The position numbers and the translations under genes were made by a program. The notes under the pieces were generated by a model. The model had not been told where the DNA came from. It ran no database searches and saw only the letters and a list, made by a program, of their open reading frames with translations. A stretch of DNA of 64,000 nt from Epiperipatus broadwayi (Eukaryota; Onychophora; Udeonychophora; Euonychophora; Peripatidae). Positions 48,711-61,076 of this stretch are shown here, piece by piece (the first letter of the stretch is position 1; the number at the start of each line of letters is the position of its first letter). The stretch covers positions 9,282,269 through 9,346,268 of the forward strand of contig JAQFVV010012423.1 in assembly GCA_028023455.1 (NCBI GenBank), in the 5' to 3' direction.

Positions 48711-49723
48711 AGGCCTATGGGTCTCCCACTCAGTGGAATTGTAACCAGCATCTTCCTTAATCACTATGAAAAACTAATCACATCCAAATATCAAGCTGAC
48801 TGCCCTCACACTATACACATGTGATACGTAGATAATATATTCATCTTAGGCCAACTAATACATTACAAATAGTATCATACAAGATTTATCACAAAACACT
48901 AATCTAACTATCAATTCCACAACAGAAGATGTTTTCCAAAGTCTAAATTACCTAGACCTTCATCTAACATGGGATGAAATTACTCAATGATAATAAAGCT
49001 CTTTGTAATCAGAGACTTTATACACCCACACTCCAATTCACCCAGCTTTCACAAATTTGCAGGCCTTCAAGCATTTTTATACAGAAATATACAACTGTGC
49101 AAGTTTGAAGTGGATAGAAAGAATAAAATACATCTATACACCAAAGACCTACTACAAGCAGGCTACAAACTCAACACTATTAACAATAAAATTAAACAAT
49201 TTTATAAGAAAATCATAGACAATAAAAACGATACTAAAATTCCATATATCACTCTTCCACACATATCTAAAATCTCCCACCAATTAATTAAGGTTTTGTC
49301 CAATAAATTTAAAATTAGTTTTCACACACCCCCATGTACTAATCGTCTAATCAATAACTCTAAGGATAAAATCGAACCTTCTCAGACACCCCATGTCATT
49401 TACAGCATATCATGCCCACAACCCAGTTGCCGGCCATTTATTTTGGGGAAACCAAAGCAGGCATAATCAACAGGTCAGCACAACATAGATACACCTATAA
49501 TAGAGCAAAGAAAAATAACAATAACTCATCAACATTCTTAGAACATTCCAAGAAGACAGGACATGTGTTTGAACCCTCCAACCCCAAAATAGTCAGCATT
49601 GAGAAAAACGACATCAAGCGGAAAATCAGAGAAGCATACTTCATTAATGGCAATAATAATGCTATCAAGTGGAAAATCAGAGAAGCATACTTCATTAATG
49701 GCAATAATAATGCTATCAATAGA
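48711..49723 (+). pseudogene. Penelope-type RT C-terminal part plus GIY-YIG endonuclease, broken
   Basis: The RT palm starts at 'PMGLPLSGIVTSIFLNHYE' (48716). The catalytic box reads YVDN instead of YVDD at about 48829-48840, after a stop. 'LNYLDLHLTWDEI' follows. From 48987 a long frame covers the linker ('SHKFAGLQAF'-like region) to 'FHTPPCTNRLINN' and 'YSISCPQPSC'. After a frame change near 49430 the GIY-YIG part continues with 'RSAQHRYTYNR', 'STFLEHSKKTGH' and 'IREAYFI'. The YIGET-type block is decayed. In intact elements RT and endonuclease act together in target-primed integration. The N-terminal half is missing. Confidence 0.75.
49613..49714 (+). repeat. 51-bp in-frame tandem duplication in the Penelope C-terminus
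   Basis: Units 49613-49663 and 49664-49714 are nearly identical and encode 'KIREAYFINGNNNAI' twice; 51 is a multiple of three, so the frame is kept. Confidence 0.9.
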
Positions 49724-49939
49724 CGGGATACCTGCTTTGACATCTCCAAACGTTGGACTATCTAGCTCATTTGCATACACTTTGCCTACTGCTTTGTTTT
49801 CTTGCCCTATTTCCTCGTTCTGCATCTCGCATTACCGCTATGAATATGAGGCAAATGGCTTCAAAGTGCTTAGCATAATAATTTTTGGAATCTTTATAGC
49901 TTCTCGTTCAATTGTTTCATACGCTTTTTAATTTGTATA
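49717..49939. repeat. Right inverted arm of the Penelope-like element
   Basis: Inverted copy of 48482-48710; ends with 'cgctttttaatttgtata'. Confidence 0.85.
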
Positions 49940-50773
49940 TTAAATTATCGAGGCAGAAGTTTAAAATCCTTAATATTTTAAAAAAAAAATGTATAAAAAT
50001 TACTGATAAAATAAATAATGACCCAGTAATGCAGCCAGAAATTCATTGATCTATTTTATTAAAGATTATGGAGACTAAGCATTTACTCTTAAAAATCTTC
50101 TGAAATAAAGACCAACACAATAGTATCTGCTATTAATATTCCAAAAAAAAAAAAATAAAAATAAAAAAATACTGTGAAACTATGAAACACTAAAAAAATT
50201 CTTCCACCAGCAGATTTGATGCTAAAGAAGATTTACAGCATTTTTATCAGAATCTCAAACAATAAGATTGTCAGACACAACTCTCTAAAATATATATTTG
50301 TCACTTATTGTAATAGATAACCTAGAAGTTATCACATTCTGTTACACTTTGAAAAGTTTTCTCAATTTATAACATTAATACAGTTTAAGCATTATCTTAT
50401 TCATAAATGTTTCAAGATACTTAAATGTGACTCTTTTACAAAACAATATATAAACTGTTTAATGTTCTGCCAATGTGCAGAGAATATTTTAACAAAAACA
50501 AACAATTTATCAAATTGATAATTAGAAATATTATATTTATTGAGATTGTGAATTGTTTATTAATTTGAAAATCATTTATAAATTGCTGATAAATAAATAT
50601 CCATATCCGATAGCACTTAAAAGATTTAATATAGGTAAGAGACAAAGTATGAAATAGAGTCTATGGGAACAAATATTTATTGCATCTTCCATTCAATAAA
50701 TATTAATGTATACAAAAAGTTAATGCCTGATGTCATTGAAAAATATTTCTATATAATTTTTAATTACATACAT
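49940..50773. other. AT-rich intergenic stretch
   Basis: Nothing recognised. Confidence 0.4.
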
Positions 50774-50777
50774 ATAT

Positions 50778-52928
50778 TGTAACAGGACAGTCATATGTAA
50801 TAGATTGGAAATCTTTAACAGGATAACAAAGTAGCTCAATCGTTGATTGCCATATGTAACAGGATGGACTATGTTTCATGCCCCATGATTGGTCATGCTA
50901 TATGTGACAGGATGAAATCTATACTGCCATGCTCTTATTTAAGAGTTTCATAGATTTGGGTGGCATACGTGATGGGATGAACTATTCTCCTTGAGAGATG
51001 TATTTAACTATGGCCAGCCATTTGGTCTTGCATGTAGGGCATTAAACCTGATAAGGTAAGTCAGTTATCTGATGATTTATCTAAGTTTTATGAAGTTTTC
51101 CCATGATGATTACTGATTGAGTGAGATGGAATTCACACTTACATAACTTCCAATACTTCACCTCTCCTTGATCCTCATTATGCTACAGAGTTTAAACTCA
51201 GAGAGAATGTACATGTACTCTATTTCAAGGTACTATTATTTTGTGACTGACATATGCATTGGATATGTATTTGCTGTGATTAATTGGAAAATAGACAAAA
51301 TGAAAAACAAACAATTTAATTTAATAGTTAGTGATTAACAAATTAACTTTGATGGTGATTTCCATTATCATGAATTTTTATAACAGCAATGATGTAATTT
51401 GATTAATGATTGATAATTGTATAGGCATGATCATCCTTCATTTGTATTCATTAACTATTTATTAACCCATATATTTGATCCCTATGAAGGATAGTCATTT
51501 CCCATTCCAATGTAATAATCTCAAATTTACATCAAAGACAATTTTAAAACTATATTTTAACAATGAACTCTTTGCTAACTAACTTTTTATCACCATTTGA
51601 TCGTTAATTTCAAATCCATCTATCTATATTTTACAATTTGTCAAAGGGTGCTTTTATATTCTGAGCATCCCCCTATTTTGGTATCATATAGATCTATAAT
51701 AGAACAGATCAATCATTCAAGGGTTTAGTCATGCATTTGAATAATAAATAATTAATAATTAAATTAATTGAACACAAACATATATAACATCAAAGATTGT
51801 AATTGTCAAAGTGTAAGTGCTTAATATTATGTAAGAAAAAAATCTAATCTTTTAAGTCAGTAGATTAGTGCATTTATTAGCAAGAAAGCTCAAAAGTCTG
51901 CACCTATATTTTATTATTAAATGAAAAATTAATATTATAATTGATGACCTCCTTTCCCTATAGATTAATTGATGATTGGATGGGTTAACTTTCTGTTTCA
52001 AAAAAAAAAAAAGAAAAGAAATCAATTTAACAAGCAAAATAAAAAATAAAAATAATTCTGTTTCAAAAAAAAAAAGAAAAGAAATCAATTTAACAAGCAA
52101 AATAAAAAATAAAAATAAAATATAACATGAAATATTAATCCAGTGTTGTCTGGCCAGTTCAAAATATTATAGTTCATGTTAAAAAATGTCTGAGTATTTT
52201 TTCTTTGGGAAAGTTCTTTCCATTAACTGGATGGTATTTCTTCAAATAGTATTCATTCACCATTTGGATCTTCATGGTGGTGATTCCTTTTATAAACTAT
52301 CTTTTCTGTGCTGAGATAATTTCTTTACTTGGCTGTAGCCCATTGTAGATCTTTTTGTTAGCATGGAGCCATGCACAATTTGTTTTTTTTTAGCTTATAA
52401 CTTGGGTTAAAAGTATAAGCTTTATGGAATTAAGGTGGGCTATTTAATCAATTTCCTCAAGTTGCAATTATAATGGCTTATGAGTTTAATATTGAGGATA
52501 GTTAAGATGACAAATAAATTAATTTTAGAAATCTAAAAGTAAATTTTCTTGACAACATAATTTATTTGCCTTTCTTTTTTCTTAAAAAAGAACCAAGTTG
52601 TTCTATATCATCTTATCTTTAATTTATTGATGCATGAGTTTCAAGTTCATGCTTTTATTTTTATTGTTGATGTCATTTTGATCTTTATAGAATTTTATGC
52701 TGGATTAATAAACAAAAAAAAGTTTAATATTAAATATTTCTTTCTTTTGTTTTTCTGAGATTTTTACTTGCTTGCATTTAAGGGTTTGGTATACATACAT
52801 ATCTATATTGTCAAGGTTATAATTTTAATTGATAATTTTACACAAAATTACTAATATATAATTAATAATGTGCTTTTGACGATTGTTGGTGGCAATGGTT
52901 GTGTGATCAGTTTAAATGTGCCCTTATA
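50778..52928 (-). repeat. LTR (3' LTR in element orientation)
   Basis: Matches 58968-61072 throughout. It contains a ~65-bp tandem duplication near 51995-52118 that the other LTR lacks. It misses an ~85-bp block that the other LTR has near 60437-60522. Its inner end reads CCTTATA, a mutated form of CCTTACA. Confidence 0.85.
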
Positions 52929-52932
52929 TTTA

Positions 52933-52945
52933 CCCCCCCACCCAC
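52933..52945 (-). other. Polypurine tract next to the 3' LTR
   Basis: On the minus strand a G-rich purine run (GTGGGTGGGGGGG-type) lies a few bases before the LTR start, where the plus-strand primer of an LTR element is expected. Confidence 0.65.
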
Positions 52946-53479
52946 TTAAGAGATTAAAATAAATATATTTAAAAAAAAAATGATTTTTTTTATATTCAGG
53001 TTTGTCTTTTGTAGTTGGTATATTTATTGATCTTTAGATTTGTTGTTACTTCAGGTTAAAATTTTCTTTTCATCTACTCTTTCTTACATTGTTGGTTTAG
53101 TGCATACATTGGTATGATGGTGTTAATTAGGGATATGATCATTATTATGTATAAGTATTTACTATAGATATCATATACATGATGTATTTAATAGCATTAA
53201 TCTTGCTCTTATGTGAGATTTATTAGATTTGTTTTAATTCCACTTAAATGGCTGAGTAACCATTTCTATCTGAATGGTGGACTCATTTAAACACTTGAAC
53301 AGTCCAAAGATCTCTGTTACATGCATTTAAATGTTTCTCATGAAATACTCTCATCAATTGGTTCCAATGTTTTATACAAAAGTTTTTTTTACTATCTTTT
53401 AGTTCTTATTTTAACCTGACATAATCGAATCTTATACATATTATATCATTACTTATGTGGGGAAGTTAATCTGTTTTTT

Positions 53480-54510
53480 CTCAATAAGGTTTTAGTATAT
53501 GGGCATTGTATGAGTCATGGATTTCACCTCTGCAATCCAGACAATATGCATTTTGACTGGCACATTTGACGATAGTAAATGGTTTATCATAAGAGTTGCA
53601 GAATTTATGAAATATAAACTCTTGTGGTTTAATAATATGTGATGTTTTTACAAACACTTTGCCACCTATTTTGAATTGGTAGTCTATTTTTATTTTGTTT
53701 TTGATGCATTTATGAGCAATGTGCATTATCCTTTCATATGTTTTCCTATGACCTCTTTCTGTGTCTATAGGTGATTTTGTAGTTATTGGTACATATTTTT
53801 GAATAAAATTGGTATGTTTTGGTTCAAGTGTAGTCTAATGGGTTGAAGCCTGTTGATTCATTTACATTCAAATTTATATAATTGACTACATATTGTGTGT
53901 GCTTTACCCAACATTTATGTCTGCTCTCCAAATAGGTCCTGAACAAATGTCCAAGTTCCAACATTATGCGTTCACAGGGGTTTGACTGTGGATTTCTAAT
54001 GGAAGTCAGTACAAGTTTTATTTGGTGTTTTACTATCTATTCATTCTATTTTTTGGATAGGAAAGAGGTACCATGATCTATTAAGACCATTCCTGGCTTT
54101 TCTATCTCTTTAAAATGGAGGGTGTCTAATACTTTGATGGTATATCTAGTATTAGTTTGGGGGTTTGGATAAGCTGCCATGAATTTCAAAAAAGATTATA
54201 AGCTACTAATAAATATTTTTGTTTAGTTGATGGAGGTAAAGGTCCACAAACATCTAAAACTAAGATCTCATTTGGTCTTTCTGGTATGATAGATCTTACT
54301 GAACTAATGTAACACTTGTTTACTGGTTTGGATTTTAAGTATATTTGACAATTTTGTATTTCTTTTAGGATGTCTTTGTACATCCTGGACCAGTAAGACC
54401 AATTTTTTAATGCTTGTTCAGTTTTCTGGGCTCTGTAGTGCCCATACAAACAATGTACATATTGTACGAGTGGGTTTTTTAATATTTTGGGTATTACTAC
54501 CTCCACTCAA
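53480..54510 (-). pseudogene. Integrase region of the LTR element
   Basis: Pieces in minus-strand order: a zinc-binding-like 'HCLYGHYRAQKTEQALKNW' (about 54455), 'ILVLDVCGPLPPS' with the first catalytic Asp (54270), 'GMVLIDHGTSF' with the second Asp (about 54090), and a C-terminal part 'FKIGGKVFVKT' to 'SYNAHILKPY' (53726-53484). The open pieces are 54186-54506 and 53481-53726; stops and frame changes separate them. The HHCC motif has lost its Cys pair spacing. Integrase would insert the cDNA in the nucleus; this copy cannot. Confidence 0.8.
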
Positions 54511-54637
54511 CTATATCATTGTTTATATTATATATCAAGACCCGAATATCTATCTTATATTAAGATTTTTGGTTGTGTTCAATATTTCCTCTCCACTTAA
54601 AGTTATAATAATTGGGGTTAAATCCTTATTTTGAGAT

Positions 54638-55090
54638 TTATATATTATGGATGTTTATTAAATCATTCTTTACATTTTCATTGAATATTAGATCAATGTT
54701 CATAATATAGGCATTACCTACCAATAAGTGTTGTTCTGATTTACATGGATTTTGACTTAGTGCATCAGCTACAATGTTTTCAGATTCTATATAATACTTG
54801 ACTGTATAGTTGAATTCTTGTAGCAACAGACTCCATCTAATAAAGGGATTATTAGTTAGGTAGCTGTGGTTTACAAATCACTATAATCTCTGATCCAAAA
54901 GCATTTGTCGAAATTTCTGGAAAACACACACTATTGCTAAGGTTTTTTCTCAATAACTGTATAATTTATTTCTGGACTTTTTAAGTGATGGCTGATAAAA
55001 TAGAAAACTCTTGGTTGATCATTATCCTGAATTTGGAATAAAATTACTCCTAGTCCATAACTACTGCTATCTGTTTGTATGATGAATGGT
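54638..55090 (-). pseudogene. RNase H region of the LTR element
   Basis: The minus strand gives 'FIIQTDSSSYGLGVILFQ' (about 55080-55030), which holds the first catalytic Asp of gypsy RNase H, then 'RVFYFISHHLKSPEINYTVI' (about 55010). After frame changes comes the connection segment 'YYIESENIVADALSQNP' (54800-54745). It removes the RNA strand of the hybrid in active elements. Confidence 0.8.
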
Positions 55091-55249
55091 TTGCTAAAAT
55101 GAGGAAAGGCTAACATAGTTTGCTCTAGAAATCCTTTTTTTTTCTAGAAAATGCATCATCTTGCTCTACAGACCAGTTTCATTTCTTATCTTTTCTTATG
55201 AGTTTGAGTAATGATTCCATATGATTAGAGAATTTTTGGTAGAAATGAT

Positions 55250-56000
55250 TATAAAAATAATATAATCCTAAAAATCTGATTTTTTGTTGTTGGTGGCCTT
55301 AAAGAAATTCTGTACAGAACTAATCTTATCGAGATAAGGTTTAATCCTATTATAACTGATGATATGACCTAAGAAGACTACTTCATTACAAAATAGGGTA
55401 CTCTTCTTGAAATAAATCTTTATCCTTTTATCATGCCACTCTTTAAAGAAAATTTTTATATGTTGAAGATATTCTTCAATAGTAGCTGATGCAATTATAG
55501 CATCATCTACATATATAGTTGCTATCTGTTTGATCTCGGAGGTTGTGTTTTATCTAAACATCTTATTAGGCCAGCACCACTTATTCAATCCAAATGGCAT
55601 TCTATTAAATTGATAAGTAAATTCTTCATACCAGAAGGCCATATATTAGCAATCTTCTGGATGAAGTTCTATCTGCCAGTAACTTGAAGTTAAATCAAAA
55701 GAAGAAAATACTTTCTTACTTCCAAATTTCACAAATAATTCGTGTATGGGTTATGGTATATTCCTATCATGGGCAGTGGTATATTCTTATCAGGAATAGT
55801 TATTTTGTTTAATTGTCTTGCATCTAAACAAAATCTCACCAACCCATCTTTTTTCTTCACTATCACAATTGGGTTGCAATATGGTGAAGAGTATTTGGAA
55901 ATTATTCCCCAATTAATCATTTTATTAAATTTGTTTGGATATTCTTTCCTGGTATTGGTAGGGGGCAGGATAGAATTTGGATTGAAGTGATAGATCATGA
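55250..56000 (-). pseudogene. Reverse transcriptase region of the LTR element
   Basis: The block 55729-55998 encodes '[20 protein letters not shown]' and '[15 protein letters not shown]', a classic gypsy RT start. The catalytic YVDD box is intact at 55502-55513 (minus), followed by 'EYLQHIKIFFKEW', 'FKKSTLFCNEVVFLGHIIS' and 'KPYLDKI'. Between the two parts (55520-55720) the frame shifts. Confidence 0.85.
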
Positions 56001-56439
56001 AATAATTTTATTCTATGCTGAAATACTTATATTACTCCTGGGATTTCAGAGAATGTCATGTGGTATTTATCAATGATAGATCACAACTTGTTTACATCAT
56101 CACTTTTAATTAAATTAGATTCAGCAATTTTTTTTCTATGAGTGCTTCTGGTATGTTTGATAACATGCAAACAACTTTAGGTAAGTCATATTTTGGCAGT
56201 AATGTTATCTCTAAAACCTCATCATCTGCCCTAACTTGTTTGAGAAATCATTCATACATTGTTTCACGTGTAGAAAGTTTGCCCCTAAAATGACTTATCT
56301 ATAAGGTCATTTAATATAAGAAAAACATGATAGATAATTGTTTGGCCGATCTTTAATTTGATTCAGATTTGTTTTTGTACTAATTTAACATTTCTATTGT
56401 TCATCATGGTAACCTGTATTGATCTGAATGATAGGGTCA

Positions 56440-56580
56440 TAATATTTGGATTTTTTATTTATAATTTTATTATAGAATGTATCAGAAATTACTGATATTT
56501 GGCTACCAGTGTCTAACAAAGCCTTTACAAGTAAATCCTCAAACAATATTTCTGTCATGGGGCAACTTTGTAAAGCATAA
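56440..56580 (-). pseudogene. Retropepsin-like protease region
   Basis: 'VKALLDTGSQISVIS' on the minus strand contains the catalytic DTG triad (56505-56513) with the usual hydrophobic context. The remainder of the domain is not cleanly open. Confidence 0.75.
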
Positions 56581-57134
56581 TTAAGAGCTTTATCTTACTA
56601 TGAACATGTTACATTAGTGATTTCCCTAGTTAATGTTTTACTTTTGTTCCTCTTCTTTAATATGGTTCCTTGGGATAAGGAACTATGTCTCAAGTACCAT
56701 TTTAGTTTACTTTAAGAGTAGTTTTAGGTATAGTTTTATTACACCCTGATTTTAATGGTTTTTATGGGCTGTTGGGAGTATTTATGATAGGTCTGTGAAT
56801 GTATAGATATTTATTTGTTCTTCCATTGTTGCAATTGTCATTTTGATTTAACTTTCCCTTCCAATGATGGGGGTCATTATTATTTTTCCTTTTTTTGTAA
56901 TTGATAGCATTGACTGATATTCCGCTTCTTTTTTTTTTTTTTTCTAGGAATTTTGTTTGTCATATGATGATCGTTTATATCAATGTTATTTAAAAGATCT
57001 GCAACTTGTTCATGCTCTGCGCATTGATGCAGAGTAAATATGTTCTATTTTTAATGGGAGGTTATGTTTCATAATTCTTATGTTTTATTTTTACTTAAAT
57101 GGTATGTATTTAAGGTTTTCAATTTGGCCACCTG
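56581..57134 (-). pseudogene. Gag C-terminal/protease linker, decayed
   Basis: This is the segment between the gag capsid-like part and protease. It is low in open frames; I could not identify zinc knuckles. Confidence 0.35.
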
Positions 57135-57503
57135 TCATCTAAAGAATTTAGTTAAAGTTTCTCCAGGAGTATTTTTATAATTTAATTTAAGTAGTTGATA
57201 TAGCAATGCTTTCTGTTGATCCTTATTCCAAAAATTTTTCATTAGTATTGTTTGGTATTCATGAAAAGTTGATGGTGTTTGAAATAATGACTCCCACCAT
57301 GATAGTGCATTGCCTTTTAAGTAATTGTAAGCCACTATCAATTTCCCCCCTTCTAACAGGTTAGTATTGACTAAGAAGTATAAATTCAAGCTTTTTAAAT
57401 GCTCACTCAGAGCCTCATTTGTCAAGCCATTGAATATTTTAAGTTTTATACATTGGTTAATAGTATTCATTTGAACATTGTTATTTTTATTACTTGATCT
57501 CAT
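57135..57503 (-). pseudogene. Gag (capsid-like) region
   Basis: A 122-codon piece shows the gypsy gag signature: 'KIFNGLTNEALSEHLKSL', 'YLKGNALSWWESL', 'FHEYQTILMKNFW' and 'ALLYQLLKLNYKNTPGETL'. The Trp-Trp after a small-residue turn and the following helices are typical of the retrotransposon gag family. Gag would form the particle that packages the RNA. The piece lacks start and end. Confidence 0.75.
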
Positions 57504-57769
57504 TTGGTTTATTTATAACTGGCTGTATTATTTGCTTATCAATTTCTCCCATTGGTCTGTTGAAGATAGTTTCTTCCATACCATAGATTGGAGGTAAATT
57601 CTCTGCTTCTTGGTAAATATTGTATGGATTGTTTATTTTATTTTATTTAATGTTCACACTATTTTTATTATGATGAGGTATAATTTTTATATCATTATAT
57701 CACATTCATTTTTTAATGTTTTACTATTTTGGACATCTTGTATTTATTTATATTTGTAATTTACAAGAG

Positions 57770-58400
57770 AATTCGTATTCTAAATTTTCAAATTTTTGGT
57801 TTATTGAGCTGTTTATGCTTTCTACTTGAGTTTGCAAGTTATTTTGACTCTCAATTAACTTTTCAACATTGTTTTTATTTTGGGTGATTTCAGCTTCAAT
57901 TAAGTTTTGTTTGTTCCAATACACTTATCATTTTCTAGTGTATTAATTTTTTTTCCATGATTTTCTAATTTGTGATTTTGCTACTTTATACATCCGTTCA
58001 TTTCCAAATGTAATTTCTCTACTTTCTTATTTATTCCTTTCTGGTACTATTTCTGATTTTCTAGCATATCAATTTTGAAATCATTATAAGATTTTGATAT
58101 TTTAATAAATTTATTATCAATTTTGTTTTCAATTTCTTTTCTGAATTCAATAAATCTTGTTTGACATTTATGATCTCTTTCTTATCATTTTTCATTTGTA
58201 TTTTAAAATCGTTTTGTTTTTTCATATCTTTATTAGTGACCATATCTAATGATAGTTTCATCATCTCATTTTTCATTTTTATTTTGAATTCATCATTTTG
58301 TTTTTTCATTTCTTGTGTCATATCTAATGATTGTTTCATCATTACCACCAAATGGTTGAGAATGGATATGAGTCTGTTCCTTTCTTCTTTTGTGTTTCTA
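57770..58400 (-). pseudogene. N-terminal coiled-coil-like gag region
   Basis: Lys/Met/Asn/Glu-rich helical stretches with internal repeats ('QNDEFKIKMKNEMMK', 'QNDFKIQMKNDKKE') appear on the minus strand upstream of gag. They suggest a repetitive coiled coil; a duplicated ~65-bp unit is visible near 58195-58330. Confidence 0.5.
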
Positions 58401-58944
58401 CAATCATTGGTGTTTTTTGAGGTTGGATTATTTCTGAGGCAGTCCCCCCAGATATTTCAACAATCTGTTCTACTATATTTTTAAAAGTAGAAGTTTCTAA
58501 GCTATCTTTAATAAGATTTTGTATCTGTTCAACCTAAATTCAAGTTCTTTACTAGTTTCTAATTCCATTGCTTTAATTTTACTTCTGGTTATCATTTAAT
58601 ATATATATATATATTATGTTGTATATGTTTCGTAAAATAACTTTATGCAATTTTATTTCAAACTAATTTTTTTTTTTACTTATCAAGTAATTTGATAGAC
58701 ATCATAAAGACTTTCCTGATATTCATACATTTAACATGAATTATGATTTAATTTTTATTTGATTATCATTTTGTTTATTTATTTATTTAAATGCGCTACT
58801 TTATATCTTATTTTATGCTTTGTTTATTTGTCTGATTACATGACTATTTTATTAGTATCTCTCTATTCTGTTTCTCATTTGTCTAGTTTCCATTTAGTAT
58901 ATATTAAAACTATTAGAATATCATGAAATAATCATAAAATTTTA

Positions 58945-58967
58945 GGCCCCTAAAGTTTAGTACCATA
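58945..58967 (-). other. Candidate primer binding site
   Basis: Just inside the 5' LTR (minus strand) the sequence begins TA then TGGTACTAAACTTTAGGGG. It starts with TGG as expected for pairing to a tRNA CCA end. I cannot assign the tRNA. Confidence 0.35.
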
Positions 58968-61072
58968 TGTACCAGGATGATCATAATGTAATAGATTGAA
59001 AATGTGCAATAGGAGAACAAAAGAGCCTTTGGATTTGTAAGGATGGATATGTTTTGGATTGGTATATATGTGATGGGATAATATACAATGTTTATTTAAG
59101 AGCGCCATAGATTTGGGAAGCATATGTAATGAGGATGAACTATTCTCCTTGAGAGATTAATATTATTGGTCTTTCATGTAGGGCATTAAACCTGATTAGG
59201 TAAGTCAGCTATCTGATGATTTACCTAAGTTTTATGAAATGGTCCCATGATGATTATTGATTAAATGGGATGGAATTCACATTTACATAACATTTATTAT
59301 TTAACCTCTCCTTGATTCTTATTATGTCACAGAGTTCAAACTCAGGGAGTATGTATATGTACTCTATTTTAAGGTATGATTATTTTGTGACTGACATGTG
59401 CCTTGTATATGTGTATTTTATGATTAACTGAAAAACTGAAAAATAAAATGGAAAACAGTCACTTTAATTTAATATTTAATGTTTAACAAATTAATTTTGA
59501 GAATGGTTTCCATTTCATGATTGTTTTATAGCAGAAATAATGTGTTGGTTGAACAATGATTGATAATTGTATAGTCATGATTATTCTTTGATTGTATTCG
59601 TTAACTATTTACTAATCTATACCTTTGATCCCTATGAAGAATAGTCATTCCCCATTTTAATATAACAATCTCAAATTTAAATCAAAGACAATCTTAAAAC
59701 TATGTTTTAACAATGAACTCTTTGCTAACTAAACTTTCTATTATCATTTGATCATTAATTTTCAATCCATCTATCTATATTTTATAATTTGTCAAAGGTT
59801 ACTTTTATATTCTGAACCCCCTCAATTTTGTTGTCATATAGATTTATGATAGAACAGACTAATCATCCAAGGGTTTAGTCATGCATTCTGAATAGCAAAT
59901 AATTAATAATTAAGTTAATTAAACACAAAAATATACAACATCAGAAATTGCAATTGTCAAAGTGTGAGTGCTTAATATTATATAATAACAAAGTCTCACT
60001 TTTCAAGTCAGTAGATTAATGTGTCTATTAACAAGCAAGCTTGGGAGGTTTGCACTTATATTTTATTATTAAATGAAAAGTTAATATTATATTTGATGAC
60101 TCCCCTTCCCCATTGACTAATTAATGATTGGATGGATTGACTCCCTATTTCAAAAGAAGGAAATCAATTTAACAAGCAAAATAAAAAATAAAACATAACA
60201 TAAAATATTAATCCAGTATAATCTGGCCAGTTCATATTATAATTCATATTGGAGAATGTTTGAGTATCTTTTTCTTTAGAAAAGTTCCTTTGCATTAACT
60301 GGATGGTAATTAATCTGATGGTATTCAGTCACCATATGAATCTTCATGGTGATGACTTCTTTTATAAACTATCTTTCCTTTGCTGAGATAATTTTTTTAC
60401 TTGGCTGTAGCACAGTGTGGATCTTTTTGTTAGCATGGATGTTAAATTTTAAATGATAATCATATCAGAATTTATGGTTGTATGAGGAGAAACTCCATGC
60501 CCATGATGTTTTCTCACTTCCTAGCCATGCACAATTTGTTTTTTTTTAGCTTATAACTTGGGTTAAAAATATAAGCTTTATGGAATTAAGGTGGTCTCAT
60601 TAATCAACTTCCTCAAGCTGCAATTATTATGGCTTATGAGTTTAATATTGAGAATAGTTAAGATGACAAATAAATTAATTTTAAGAATTTACAAGTAAAT
60701 TTTCTTGACAGCATAATTTATTTGCCTCTCTTTTTTCTTAAAAAAAGAACCAAATTGTTCTATATTGTTTTATCTTTGATTTATTGATGCGTGAGTTTCA
60801 ATTTCACACGTTTGTTTTCATTGTTGACGTCATTTTGATCTTTATAAAATTTTATGCTGGATTAATAAACAAAAAAAAGTTTAACATTAATGATTTCTTT
60901 CTTTTGTTTTTTACTTGCTTGCGTTTAAGGTTTGGTATACATATATGTCAGTATTATCAAGGATATAATTTTAACTGACAATTTTACCCAAAATTACTAA
61001 TATATAATTAAAAATGTGCTTTTGATAATTGTTGGTAGTAATGGTTGAATGGTCAGTAAATATGTCCTTACA
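58968..61072 (-). repeat. LTR (5' LTR in element orientation)
   Basis: Direct partner of 50778-52928. It carries the extra ~85-bp block near 60437-60522. It begins on the plus strand TGTACCAGG and ends CCTTACA, so on the minus strand it starts TGTAAGG. Confidence 0.85.
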
Positions 61073-61076
61073 ATAT

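Larger units (their letters stand above)
48482..49939 (+). mobile_element. Penelope-like element, 5'-truncated, with inverted terminal arms
   Basis: Left arm 48482-48710 and right arm 49717-49939 are inverted copies of about 225 bp (around 90% alike). Between them lies the C-terminal half of a Penelope-type protein. An inverted partial pLTR at the 5' end of a truncated copy is typical of Penelope-like elements. No hammerhead core was found in these arms. Flanks are TA-rich, so a target duplication cannot be read reliably. Confidence 0.8.
50778..61072 (-). mobile_element. Ty3/gypsy-order LTR retrotransposon, degenerate, ~10.3 kb
   Basis: Two direct repeats of ~2.1 kb (50778-52928 and 58968-61072) enclose, on the minus strand, gag, protease, RT, RNase H and integrase pieces in the Ty3/gypsy order. 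Ends are TGTAA...TTACA. ATAT on both sides (50774-50777, 61073-61076) could be a 4-bp target duplication, but the site is TA-rich. The LTRs differ visibly by substitutions and indels, so the insertion is old. No envelope-like frame was found. All coding parts are interrupted. Confidence 0.85.

Noticed and set aside
60784-60978. 64-codon frame on + in the right LTR
   Set aside because: Lies in LTR sequence, is not kept open in the other LTR and has chance composition.
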